Shown: in pieces, positions 24,701 to 35,200 of the stretch
Numbering within the stretch: position 1 is the first letter of the stretch
Layout: each line of letters starts with the position of its first letter
Assembly (NCBI RefSeq): GCF_964275005.1
Contig: NC_092688.1
Span: 19,934,403 to 19,998,402 of the forward strand
DNA: 64,000 nucleotides
Reading direction: 5' to 3'
Origin: Diadema setosum
Lineage: Eukaryota; Echinodermata; Echinoidea; Diadematoida; Diadematidae
Position numbers and translations under genes: made by a program
The notes under the pieces: model-generated
The model's input: only the letters and a program-made list of their open reading frames with translations
Told to the model about the DNA's origin: nothing
Database searches by the model: none

Positions 24701-25089
24701 TTTTATGCTAGTACCAATGTTGTTCAAAAAACAACCAGAAAAGGAAAATAGCCTCATGTCCAGCTCAAGAGTTTTAAATTATGAAGTCAGAGAGGAAATT
24801 ACGTGGTAAGAAAAGGTTTGGGTGTACTGAAGATTAATTTTCTTGTCATAATGGTCTCACCTCTATTCTGGCCTGCGAGAATATATTCCTCTCATTCTAC
24901 ATCTCATCATCATCTCCCTTTAATTCCTCAGAACAAATGCGATCCTACCTGCAGCAGATCCGGCAGGAGACTGGACAGCGTCTGGTGGAGAAAGTCTTTG
25001 ACCCAGCCACGGACAAGCCCACCAAGTTCTGGATGTGCTTCGTGAAGAGAAAATTCATGGACAAGAGCCTATCGGCTTTCGGCCAATGA
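16789..25089 (+). CDS. ARPC3: Actin-related protein 2/3 complex subunit 3
   Basis: Six exons (16789-16794, 20082-20175, 22330-22406, 22776-22844, 23766-23892, 24932-25089) join to 176 codons plus TGA; human ARPC3 has 178 aa. The product is the p21 subunit of Arp2/3, which nucleates branched actin filaments in the cytoplasm. Diagnostic stretches are [90 protein letters not shown] and [20 protein letters not shown]. All junctions are GT-AG and keep frame. The start exon codes only Met-Pro; it was chosen because it supplies the family's MPAYH start and has a GTAAGA donor. Intron 1 (3.3 kb) carries a 2.2-kb transposon, and intron 2 carries a GTCC-rich element and a strong hairpin. Confidence 0.95.
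16795..20081 (+). other. ARPC3: ARPC3 intron 1
   Basis: 3.3-kb phase-0 intron, two thirds of it the TIR element at 17066-19236. The rest has no recognisable feature. Confidence 0.8.
17066..19236. mobile_element. TIR DNA transposon, CCCACAAATGTA subterminal repeats
   Basis: 2171 bp. It starts TGTTGAACCCACAAATGTAA and ends TTACATTTGTGGGTTCAACA, perfect inverted ends, flanked by GGGAG on both sides (17061-17065 and 19237-19241), a 5-bp target duplication. Both ends carry several spaced copies of CCCACAAATGTA or its complement, as expected of transposase-binding sites. The interior is CG-richer, with a ~95-bp tandem pair near 18160-18300, but no open frame resembles a transposase. It is therefore likely non-autonomous. 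Superfamily not assigned. Confidence 0.85.
20082..20175 (+). CDS. ARPC3: ARPC3 coding exon 2
   Basis: Acceptor TTTTTTCCCCCCAG|GCATAT; donor GAAGT|GTAAGA. Encodes [20 protein letters not shown] through GPAPK. Ends in phase 1; the split codon with exon 3 gives Cys. Confidence 0.93.
20201..20296. repeat. Long near-perfect hairpin in ARPC3 intron 2
   Basis: Left arm 20201-20235 and right arm 20262-20296 pair at about 34 of 35 positions (AAACCACAGTGTGGCA / TGCCACACTGTGGTTT). A 20-nt repeat of the inner left arm lies between them. It sits about 25 nt after the exon 2 donor. Confidence 0.9.
20615..21640 (+). mobile_element. GTCC-rich repeat element, copy 1
   Basis: Starts ATGCCTCCGCC, runs through CGAAGTGGCCGGAGGCATTA and a GTCCGTCCGTACGTCC tract, then ~900 bp with repeated AGGTCAAAGGTCA, and closes with ATGGCGGAGGCAT...GTAGCGACATTTCTAGTT. 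The start and the GGCGGAGGCAT near the end are inverted. The open frames it gives (Val-Arg-Pro-Ser repeats) are low-complexity by-products. Same architecture as 33713-34890. Confidence 0.8.
21641..21723 (+). repeat. (TTTA)n microsatellite
   Basis: Starts directly at the 3' end of the GTCC-rich element, so it may be its tail or its target. Confidence 0.9.
22330..22406 (+). CDS. ARPC3: ARPC3 coding exon 3
   Basis: Acceptor AATCTTTAG|GTGATG; donor ATCAAG|GTGAGT. Encodes [25 protein letters not shown]; ends in phase 0. Confidence 0.95.
22776..22844 (+). CDS. ARPC3: ARPC3 coding exon 4
   Basis: Acceptor CACACAG|AATCAA; donor AAAGG|GTAAGT. Encodes [23 protein letters not shown], 23 codons, phase 0 at both ends. 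Confidence 0.95.
23766..23892 (+). CDS. ARPC3: ARPC3 coding exon 5
   Basis: Acceptor GGTGTAG|TGCTCT; donor GAAGAGG|GTAAGG. Encodes [11 protein letters not shown]...[24 protein letters not shown]; ends in phase 1. Confidence 0.94.
24932..25089 (+). CDS. ARPC3: ARPC3 coding exon 6 and stop
   Basis: Acceptor AATTCCTCAG|AACAAA. Encodes [18 protein letters not shown]... through KSLSAFGQ, stop TGA at 25087-25089. Confidence 0.95.
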
Positions 25090-25893
25090 ACAAGATGTAG
25101 CCAAACTCTTCCTTGTTTTTTCTACGCCCACACCGTATGTAGTTGCATAGTCAAGATTCCATATGTCAGGAAAAAAGTTTTTAAGATTCTGGTTAGTCAG
25201 ATATTAACCTCTCTGACATTTTTTTTTTTTTTTTGTAATATGGGGCATTACCTGTCATAGCAATTGAATATCACACAGTTCATTAGAATGGCAAAGGAAA
25301 GTGATAGAGTAAGGCCATCTTCAAAAACCCACTGTTTCTTTACATATTGACACATTTGCAATCATGATATTTCAAAATATTGATAGGATGAAGTAATGTG
25401 GTTCAATCTCAGATATTCTTATGATGAGAAACATTTTTTATTATTAGATATGTGGTAAACTTTAAAGAACAACAACAAAAACAGCATAGATATTAATTGA
25501 CCTTTCCTTGGACTCAGGTACTTTGCTGTCGCCTCTCCTGAATGAAAGAGATATTCCTTCCAGTGAGAAATATTCTCAAATTTGTCATCCAATTATTGCC
25601 ATGCAATTGTCTTAAAATTTTGCATTAGGTTTTGTGAGAAGGACATGTAGTCCAGGGAGGTGTTTCTACGAAGTCCATGAAAATGCAAACAAGACAAACA
25701 GTCTCATCTGATGTGGCATAGTATAGGGTGCCATGACGTCTAGCCATGATGTGTGCGATAAAATACTTTTTTGTGTACTTTTATATGCAAAATGATCATG
25801 CTACAGTATATGGAATATATCGTTGTTGTTTAGTTAAACAAAAATTATTATATCCGTCTCATGTAGAGCTTGTTTAAACATAATGCCAAGTGA

Positions 25894-25899
25894 AATAAA
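25894..25899 (+). terminator. Candidate ARPC3 poly(A) signal
   Basis: AATAAA about 800 nt after the ARPC3 stop. It is the first canonical hexamer I noticed in this interval. Confidence 0.35.
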
Positions 25900-27200
25900 A
25901 AAATGATGTCAAGCAGAGTAATGGAGAAAAAAAGTTTCTCTTGAGCAAAATAGACAAAAGAGTAAACTTTAGTGACATTCCATGTAAAATGAGAGGGGAA
26001 AACCCCAGATGAGGACCGTCATGCAAGCATATTCAGGGTCTCATGACCATGGGTGTTGATTTAGCATATTTCTAGGACTCTTGTATAATCACCACTGCAC
26101 CACCTTTATCATGTCACTTTAACACAAGATTGTACTGATCTTTGCTTTCATGATTATACGCCAAGAACACCACAACAACTTTTGCCTCATTATTTATGTA
26201 AGTTGAAAACATTTCTTGCTGTCTGTCCAGCTCTCTGTTTTTTTTTCTATGTAATCCGTATGCATGCCCCATTCATCTTTATATCCCATTCTTCTGTTCA
26301 GCCCATTCATCTGTCAATCCTGTCTACCTATCTATGTGTATTGTTCCTTTGCTCGTATCTTAAGAGTGCACAGACACATACAGACATACACAGTCACAAG
26401 GAGGGAGCTTCTACCCTACATGGAATTGTCCATTAGACATTTTTCATACTGTCTGTCGTTGAGAGCGATGATTCTAGACTCAGTTTACAACACATGTACA
26501 GTATGTCAAATGCAATGTATGTCAAATGTTTTAATAGATAGCTGGGGTTCAACAGGCTAACTAAGTACATTACTAGTATGTGTACTGTAGTGCTGTTTGT
26601 ACACATGCCCAAGTTCTTATATACATTGTAATAGATGTAAATTAGTATGTGTTTCATGTAAGAGAGGACTTCCTATGAAGCATACAATACAGTATTTACA
26701 TGTTGACATATGATTCCCTGGTCATAGAGAGAGAGTGAGATAGCGAGTTATGTAAATACAATTTTGTATAGTTGAAACTCAAAGATGTTTTCTTTCAGAT
26801 TCTTTTTTCTGTATGTAAAACTCACTATTTGCTTGTTTCAAGCGTATTTGTAATGATTCTTTCTAATGACAGATGACAGATACTTATTAAATTCACAAAG
26901 TGCAAACCATGGAAGTGTGTACTCTGCAGTGGTACTCTGTGCATGTCCTTATTTTAACCCATGTCGCTGGCCAAGTACACGAAGAATGAAGGGAAGAATA
27001 GTGAGACCCAATTTACAATTTCAAACACCAGATTACAAACACAGCTATGCATATGTGGGAAATTACATACATGTATCTCATTTGGCAACATAGTGATGAT
27101 GTCCCACAATTCATATACAAGGATTTCTTATGATGAGCTGTTCCTGTGGAGAGCAACGATATTTCATGAAAGTAATAGAATATTAAGCAGAGGGGTGAAG

Positions 27201-27309
27201 GTTGAGGTGTGAGTTTATCTTCAATTTGTCTAGACAACCCTCTACAAATGAAGTTTGTAAGAGTGCATTTGTAGAGGGAGACAAATTGACGACAAACCCA
27301 CACCTCAAC
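27201..27309. repeat. 109-bp palindrome
   Basis: GTTGAGGTGTGAGTTT...CAATTTGTCT on the left pairs with GACAAATTG...AAACCCACACCTCAAC on the right, and CCTCTACAAATG pairs with CATTTGTAGAGG inside. It is a MITE-like hairpin with no target duplication seen. Confidence 0.75.
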
Positions 27310-27445
27310 AATATTTTAAATGACAAATCTCGTGTATTGTAATAGTATGGTGCCAGTCAAGTGTGCACATGATGGGGATTATGATGATGATGATAATGAT
27401 GATGATAATGATTATTCACAATATATGTATGGCATCATACATCTA

Positions 27446-27579
27446 CATACTTGCCAACTCTACCGCATTTGGCGGTAGACTACCGCTTTTGAATGATTTC
27501 ATTGGCATTCATACTAGCGCTGCTTGCATAGGCATCCTGGATTCTACCGCTTTCTCAAATGAAAATGTTGGCAAGTATG
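27446..27579. mobile_element. Small TIR element, CATACTTGCCAAC ends
   Basis: 134 bp with perfect 13-bp ends (CATACTTGCCAAC / GTTGGCAAGTATG) and internal CTACCGC repeats. Related TTGCCAA/GGGAGA words occur at 46340-46560. Confidence 0.65.
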
Positions 27580-28468
27580 CATCTATGTCAAAAACATTCA
27601 AAGGTGCAGGTTCTTCCAAGATAAAGTTAGTAAATGAATGTCTGGTGAAAAATGTGCATGAGTCTTGAGTGAAGCCTTGAAGTGTTCCAAATTGTCCATG
27701 ATTATGAATTGACACCATTGAATGGTTGCCTGTTTGAATGCTTGTTTGATTGATTGATTTCCTTTAGCACTTGATTGAAAAAGTTTATCAAATGATGATA
27801 TCCAGGCACTGCCAAATTAGCGAGTTTGATTTTTCTCTTCATATAAAGCTTATCACCATGGTTACCATACTTCTTGAAAAATCCGCATAAAATGTTATAC
27901 ATAATCATATTATAAACTTATTTTTTGTTTTCTCATTGAATGTATAACATGGATTCCATGTTAAGGATAGAAAGAACAATGAAGAGATGGTCAAATGATG
28001 TTTTGTCTCAGACACCCCTCACTACTAGTTGCTGTGTACCGCTTCAATAGGGTGCCTTTTAAAGTAGTACAATTTGTGTAATTGCATGGCCTTATTTCAG
28101 CTTCCACAAAAATGACATGCTTAAGGAAGAAGATGAAATGTGCCAATAAAGGGTACATCTTGTGCTGGATCTTTCTTGTACATGTCTCTTTTATTTTGCA
28201 ATTCAGTTGTAAAAACCTTTGAATATAAAATAACATTTTGCAAAGCTCAATGTTTCATATTGTTACTGCATATGCCTGAACAATCAAATCTTGAGAAATA
28301 TCTACCAATCCAAACTTGTCTTGATCTGTAGGCTTTCATGATGTAATGGATTTTATAAGTTTGCCGTGCGCATGAATCAGTTGACCCTTCTCCTACAAAG
28401 ATACACTGTATCCTGCTACATTGTACAGTCTAATGTCACAACAGCAAATTTTTGGAGAGTCAGTGCTA

Positions 28469-28490
28469 AAAAAAAAAAAAAAAAAAAAAA
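28469..28490 (-). terminator. Pol III terminator of the tRNA-Ala gene
   Basis: A run of about 21 T on the minus strand starting ~12 nt after the tRNA 3' end; far more than the 4-5 T usually sufficient. Confidence 0.75.
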
Positions 28491-28502
28491 TATCAGCGGC
28501 AC

Positions 28503-28574
28503 TGGAGATATCGGGGATCGAACCCGAGGCCTCTCGCATGCAAAGCGAGCGCTCTACCACTGAGCTATATCCCC
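28503..28574 (-). tRNA. tRNA-Ala (anticodon UGC)
   Basis: The minus strand reads GGGGATATAGCTCAGTGGTA ... CTCGCTTTGCATGCGAG ... GGTTCGATCCCCGATATCTCC plus discriminator A. The acceptor stem GGGGATA/TATCTCC pairs with one G-U, the D arm GCTC/GAGC and anticodon arm CTCGC/GCGAG are perfect, and the T arm is TCGGG/CCCGA. The anticodon TGC gives alanine. A-box (TAGCTCAGTGG) and B-box (GGTTCGATCCC) promoters are intact. No CCA is encoded, as usual in eukaryotes. A long T run on the same strand about 12 nt downstream serves as a Pol III terminator. It looks like a working gene rather than a SINE, because no SINE body follows. Confidence 0.93.
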
Positions 28575-28609
28575 TTGCACGGCGGAAAGTGACAATTATA
28601 ATTTATAAA

Positions 28610-29125
28610 GTGTTGCACAGTATTGTGGTGCTACTACGCCGTGCGCGCGTGGAGCGATACGGGCGCGCGGTGTTGTTTCCGTGCGATCGGAGCCACCTTA
28701 GATCGCCGTGTGGCGCTGGCTTGATGACCGGCCAGTGTCCGCCGGCTTCGCTCGGGGCGCAGAGCCTGCGCCGCCGGCTGTGTGTGCCGGTGCTGCTGCC
28801 CATGGCCAGCATGCTAGCAGTTGGCAGAGAGTAGCTCACAGGCAGGGAAAAGAGTGGAGCGGCGCGGCCGAGGTACGGTACCGCGTTACCGGTCGGTGGA
28901 AGCGAGGGCCGGGAGCTGCATATTTAACGGTCTCTGCGGAGCGCGCTGGTTTGAAAAACAAAAAGGAGAGTCGTGGTGATGGACAAACTCCGTCAAATCC
29001 AACTGAAAGTGTAATCCAGATTTTACATCGACGAGATCAAACGGAAAACTTACTACCGCACTGTTTTCATTGCTGAGGCGGGCAGCTGATCGTGATCGTC
29101 CGATCAAACAAGTAACGTTAGAAGT
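28610..29125. promoter_or_regulatory. CpG-rich putative RAD51C promoter / 5' UTR
   Basis: The only dense CpG stretch near RAD51C (GCCGTGCGCGCGTGG, GGGCGCGCGG, GGAGCGGCGCGGCCGAGG), ending just before the RAD51C ATG at 29126. Position and composition suggest the core promoter, possibly shared with an undetected antisense transcript. No TATA box stands out apart from CATATTTAA near 28919. Confidence 0.5.
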
Positions 29126-29243
29126 ATGCAGCGTGACCTTCACAGCTATCCTATTCCCCCTTCATACAGAACGAAGTTGAAGGCTGCAGGATTCAGTGCA
29201 ATCTCTGATGTTGTAGAATTAAAACCATCTGAACTTAGCAAAG
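29126..29243 (+). CDS. RAD51C: RAD51C exon 1
   Basis: ATG at 29126; donor AGCAAAG|GTCAGT, phase 1. Encodes [20 protein letters not shown] through ELKPSELSK. Confidence 0.92.
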
Positions 29244-32200
29244 GTCAGTTTACAATGCAAATAAGACTACTTTCATAGTAAAGATGCATGGTTTTAATTG
29301 TGAAAATACATAGCACCATAGCAAAATGAAGTCAATAATTGTTGTGCCATAACGAGTAACGTTAGGCCAATTAATCAGTTAATTAGATCCTATTCACCTT
29401 CCAGATCTGTATTCAACAAGGCTGAGGTGAGCTGAGGTCATGCCAGTCATCCACACCATTGCACCGTAGTGTACTGGGGTGTATGCATGTTCGAAACCCC
29501 CATTAGCAGTTAGATCTATAGATGTGCCAGATTGCCACCAACTAGCATTGTAGCAACTTAATCTTGACCAAAATATTGGTCTGTATCTGGTTGTCAGGGA
29601 TATGTTCCGCGGCGCGCAGACTGCATCTGGCTTCACAGATAAGAGCCATAACGTCAAAAAACATAAAAGACTCCTCTGGACAGACAGATCTTTCTGTCTT
29701 CTTCAATCAGCCATCCATCCATGTACCACACTGCTACAGTAACGTTCAAGTATGGTTGGACCTACTACTAATCGACCGCCTAATGTTTATTTGCTTGATA
29801 AGGATATTTAACACTTGACACTGAAATTCACGTAAAAAACTTGACCTACGTGTTTGAGAAAATCCAGCTCTATCAAATGCCGTTGTTCCCTTTTCGATTC
29901 GAAGTTTCAGTGCAAAAATATCGCCGACGAACTTGCGTGGCCTCGTTTCAGCTCCCCGCGGTAAATCGCGTTATTAGGATCGACCGCTGTTTTTGCATTG
30001 ACAATGCACGCAAACCGAGTTGTATTGAACACTGTGTTGTACGAAGCTTTTTAGAAGCCTTTTAGAAAGTTCCATAGACATTACATTGTGCTGTCATTAC
30101 GATTCGGTGAAAATATTCATTCAAAATTTTGTCCTTGATTAAAACCATTAATGAACAGTGAATTATCGCGTTTTCCCACACCATCCTCATCTGCATTCAA
30201 AGCCAATCCATTTTTATGTGCTTTGCGCGCAGAGAAGTGCGTACTAAGTGTTCAGTGCGCGAATTATACGCGGTCGGTTTCAATAAGGGTGGTCGATATG
30301 TAGTAGGGCTACCATACATCGCACCTATCTGTAGTTTTACCTCTGTGGAGCTTGTCACAAACTTTGACAAGCCTGAATGCGAGACTACCACAGTACAACT
30401 TTACAATGGAGTGCCCCAGGGTTTATGCGATGACTATAGATCTCTATAGACAGAAAAATCTGTCGACTGGGAGGAATTTCTAAGTTATTTTTTGACGCAG
30501 TCTCTGTGGAACGTATCCCTGACCCTGACAAAATATGGACCGATCTTTTGTTCAACTCGGTGACCTGCATAAAGTGCACAAAGTTTTAACTTTGAAGTCT
30601 GAATAAATTATGAATCCAGCAGGTTGATGAACACCCTTCTGTGTCAAGTATCACAGATTAGTGACATATTAAATTTTAGTCTTAGATCTAATAGTAGATT
30701 CTAATACTGATGAAGTAATTAAGTTTACATTAATAAGTCGACCAAATTAGATACCGTAGTAAGTAGGGTGAGGAAACTACTGAGGCAAGGAAGTGTATTC
30801 TGCATTGGACTCAATTCATTTCACATAAACCACCATGCCGTGCAATGAGAGAAGAAGTCATCACATTCTGGCAAATAATGCAATTTATAAACCCTGTTTT
30901 TCTTATAAGACTATCATTTCAGTTCGACTCTACAAATGTCTATTGAATCCTAATTCAAACCCTCTGTAATGATAGTAGTTTTGATAAAGAAGTGTACCGG
31001 TAGTCTTCATATTGTTTTGTTCTTTCCTTAAGTTCAACCGAGATCAGTGCTGACATAAATTCATTGGGAAGGATGATCTGTGGTGTCCAATTGTGTTCAA
31101 GACTGAAAACTCTGATGGGCTAATTTTCTACTAAAAAGAGCAAAGAATTCCTTTGGTGCCTCCATTAGAATCTGGAAAGGGAAAAAAAAAAAAACATGAA
31201 AACTGTTTTCTCATAAATTTCCAAGTACATTTCCCATCTTCCAGGTGATTAGATATCTAGCAGTCAGTCTTCCTCCTAGCTCTGTTTAGAGTTAGGATGT
31301 ACTATTTATTGAGTATGCATGGGACTACCTAGCAGATACACACAGCACATCATGAGAGTTGTGAATGACATGAACAGCACAGTACAGTTGTAGAAGAAAC
31401 AAAATGCACTATTGACTAATATTGGACATATATTGATGTGTTTAAGTTTTGTTTGTGCAATTGCTTGTGCAGGTGTAGTTGTTGTCTTTTAACCCCTTGA
31501 TGGTGAGAAATAAACTTAGTGATTTTTTTTTTCTCAGTTTCAATGGAGGGGTAACAAAGCCACAGATGCCATTTTTCTCATTCATGAATGGATACAAAGA
31601 GGATTTTGTAAAATTTGTTTTTACTGTACATTACAGAATTAGGCATAAGTAAAGAAGATGCTCTGGAATTATTGAGAACCTTCAAGTCTGGTAGAAATTC
31701 TGCTGAACAACATGATCAGCCTGTCTCTTCAACCACAAGCTGCCAAGCAGCATCATCTGGCACCAGTACTTCAGGAGAAACACCAAGCCAGACAGGAGTA
31801 TGCAGTACAGGTAACATTACAAGACAGTTTAAATACATTTGGCTGTGATACCAAAATACATGGCATAACTAAGGCTTGATCTCGAAACAGACTATATTCA
31901 AGCTCCAAGGTGGCTACAAGTTCATTGCTCATAATGTTTACTTGTATAAAGTGCAAAGTGATTTAGTGTGTTTCCTCCACACCTGTCTAAGATGGACCAG
32001 GAAATAATGATGTCATTCATTAAACGATGTTCCAACCAATTTGATAACTAATGAAAAGGAAACTGAAACATCACCAGTGGTCGTCCTCTGTCAATGGAGT
32101 GTTATGCGTGGAATACAATGTTTCATTGTACATGAGATACAGTAGCATGGAGGGTTGTCTCATTGTACACTGCACACAATGATTCTGTGTACAGTCATTA

Positions 32201-35200
32201 TGGTTATGTATACTAGTACAGTGGACTCCCATTATAATGAAGTCCTCAGGACCGGCAGTTTTCTTCCGTAATATTGAAATTTCGTCATAACCGAACAAAT
32301 AAACAATGAAAATACATCGAGCCAATAATGTTGCAGCCTGAATTTTTATTTGGTAGTAACGGGAATTTCATTATTACGTACTGCGTTCTTTATAACAGGA
32401 GTGCACTGTGTTGATTCAATATGTGCTTTGAATTTTATAAACAATAAACGTAATTGTCACAGAAATATGTAAGATGATATCATTCTCATAATGTATTTTT
32501 AACTATGCAGAACAAATTTGATTATTCAGTATTGTTTCTCACCTTTAAACTAAAGTGTCAAACGTACGGTTGATTCCCTGCTGCAGCTTGGTGTAATGAT
32601 AAGAGTCAGAGAACAGTTACAGCCTTTGAAATGCTGCGACAGGACCAGTCAAAGCCACCAATCATCACATTCTGTGAGGAGCTAGATGACATGCTTGGAG
32701 GTGGGGTGCCCATGGGAAAGATCACAGAGATATGTGGTGCCCCTGGGGTGGGCAAGACACAGCTATGGTGAGTAGTGTTAAATGTATGTGTTCAAACACT
32801 GGCAGAGCCAGGAAACAGAATTCCTGTGCATTCATTATTTTGTGAGACTTTATTCATCTCGATTCATTTCATTGAAAAGTGATATAATATTTGTTTTCAT
32901 GTGGAATCATAAAACATGTGATTTTCTAGTAGAAAGGGGGGGGGGGGGGATGAACAACCCCCCCCAAAAAAAAAAATCTTTATTCAGATTCCAAGGATGT
33001 CTCTACATCGGTTTAGCAGAATACTTCATGAGACTTGAAGGATGAAGCATGTACATTCAAACCTTTTGTGGATTTCACAAAATTTTTCAAATTTTCTCTT
33101 CTTTGAGAAGCTTTTAACGATGTTACATGTTGACCCATTGTCTGTTCTAGTGTGTACATGAATCTTATTCACAAACTTTCACCAATGTCTGACCTTTGAC
33201 CTCTGTGTTAACTCCCCAGTATTCAGCTGTCTGTGGATGCACAGATCCCTGTGTGTCTGGGAGGTGCTGGAGGTGAGGCTATCTACATCGACACAGAGGG
33301 CAGTTTCATTCCACAGCGAGCCTGGGAAATCGGGCAAGCCGCAGCCGAGCACTGTCAGCGATTGCTGGATGCAGGGAGTGCAGCAGGTCTGTGTTTTGTT
33401 TTTCTGTGTGTGTGTATGTTTGAGTGAATAAAGTCCCATTTCTTGTGATATATTTAGTTTATACAGTAGTGTTTGTAAATACTGTATGGAGTACTATTGT
33501 CCATTTTCTCAAAGCACATCTTCTTGCACACAATCTTTACTTGTTTTATAGTGTGCACTGTCCTGTGTATATTATGTGTAATGTTTTATTTCCACTTTGA
33601 GTTGCATGTCAGTGTGTATATTGCTGTCATCTATTTTCTGATAGATTTCCAATTGTGTTTTTAGTAGTATGCATATATGCATTGCTAACGTCCATGTTTG
33701 TTGTTAATTTTCATGCCTCCGCCACGAAGTGGTGCCGGAGGCATTATGTTTTTGGGTTTTCCGTCCGTCCGTCCGTCTGTACGTACGTCCGTACGTCTGT
33801 ACGTACGTCCGTCCGCATTCGTTTACGCGATAACTTGAGTAATTTTGACTGGAATTTTACCAAACTTGGTCCAATTATAAAGTATGATGGGGCAATTACT
33901 TGATTGGATTTTGGTTGAAATCGGCCAAAGTTCAAAGGTCAAAGGTTAAGGTCAAATCATGAAATTGTATTTGTTTGCGCGATAACTCAAGACTGGATGA
34001 AGCAGCTTTCACCAGACTTGGTCCAAGGATGATGTATGATGGGGCAATTAGTTGAGTAGATTTAAGTGACATTGGCAAGAGGTCAAAAGGTCAAGGTCAA
34101 ATGCTAAAAATGTTGCTATTTTCCCCATATCTATGCAATGCCCGAAGGTATTTTTTTGAAACTTAGCGTAGACATGTACTACTGTGTAAAGATTCTCCAG
34201 AGAGAGTTTCATGTCATAAGGTCAAAGGTCAAAAGGTCAAAGGTTAGGTGAAAATGTTACAATTTCACTTTTCTCGCAAATGGTTCAATGTATTTTCATG
34301 GAACTTTGTAACATACGCATGTACTGACTGGCAGGGATTATCTAGGGAACTTAGGGGTCATGGGTCAATAGTCAAGGGGTCAATGGTCAAGGTCAACTCC
34401 TCAAAATTTTACTATTTCCCCCATATACTAGTATATTATGCAATGCTTGCATTGTTAGTTTTAAAACTTAATATATACATGTATTACCTAATGGAGATTC
34501 TCTGGGAAATTTCCAGCCAAAAGGTCAAAGGTTAAGGGTCAAAGGCCAGGTTTAAATGCAAAAAAAAAAAAAAAAAACTATTTTGTACTGTACTTACACT
34601 CTTTCTTCATACCTTGAGAATTACTCAATGCATAAACTTATAAAAGGACGGTCAGCAAAAAAAAAATCCTCAATTCCCCAAATATGTGTACCTGCCCTCT
34701 TAGACAATTATAGCAAACCCAGTTCAAGGAAAGTGAACATTCAAGATATTTCTGACAAACCTGTCATTTCAATATTTTGCCATTTATGTGAAACTGTCAT
34801 CACACATTGTGAAGACATTGTACTATACACCTATTGGGAGAATCATGCATTATGGCGGAGGCATCAGTCGCCATAGCGACATTTCTAGTTTTTTCTTTTA
34901 ACTCAGCATTTACAATATGATATGCCATGATGTATCTAAATGCAGAAATGTTGCTGTAAATCAAAATGTACCACAGAAGACATTATGATGAAACAGAAGA
35001 GATAAGTCCATTAGAGCTTGAGAAACAGCAGGCAAATGAATGAAGGGTATTTGTTTTGCGGAGAGTCTGTAGTTACAGAGGTTTTCCTTTTTGCTGTTAC
35101 ACTCCGTGAATATGATGTATGCTCGATGTGTTGTATTATGAAGACCAAGTGGGGGCGCTGTGGCATAGTGGATAAGACTCCCGACACCCGATCGGAGGAC

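Larger units (their letters stand above)
25090..28502. other. ARPC3 3' UTR and intergenic region
   Basis: No coding exon recognised. A candidate AATAAA at 25894-25899 would give an ~800-nt 3' UTR; a shorter UTR cannot be excluded. Beyond it lie two small palindromic elements (27201, 27446) and simple repeats. Confidence 0.6.
29244..31636 (+). other. RAD51C: RAD51C intron 1
   Basis: 2.4-kb intron with an inverted pair of repeats (29565-29705 and 30430-30550, related to 52848-53035). Otherwise nothing recognised. Confidence 0.8.

Noticed and set aside
28421-29076. Overlapping long frames in the CpG-rich region upstream of RAD51C
   Set aside because: High GC content lengthens random frames, none shows a family motif, and one runs through the tRNA gene.
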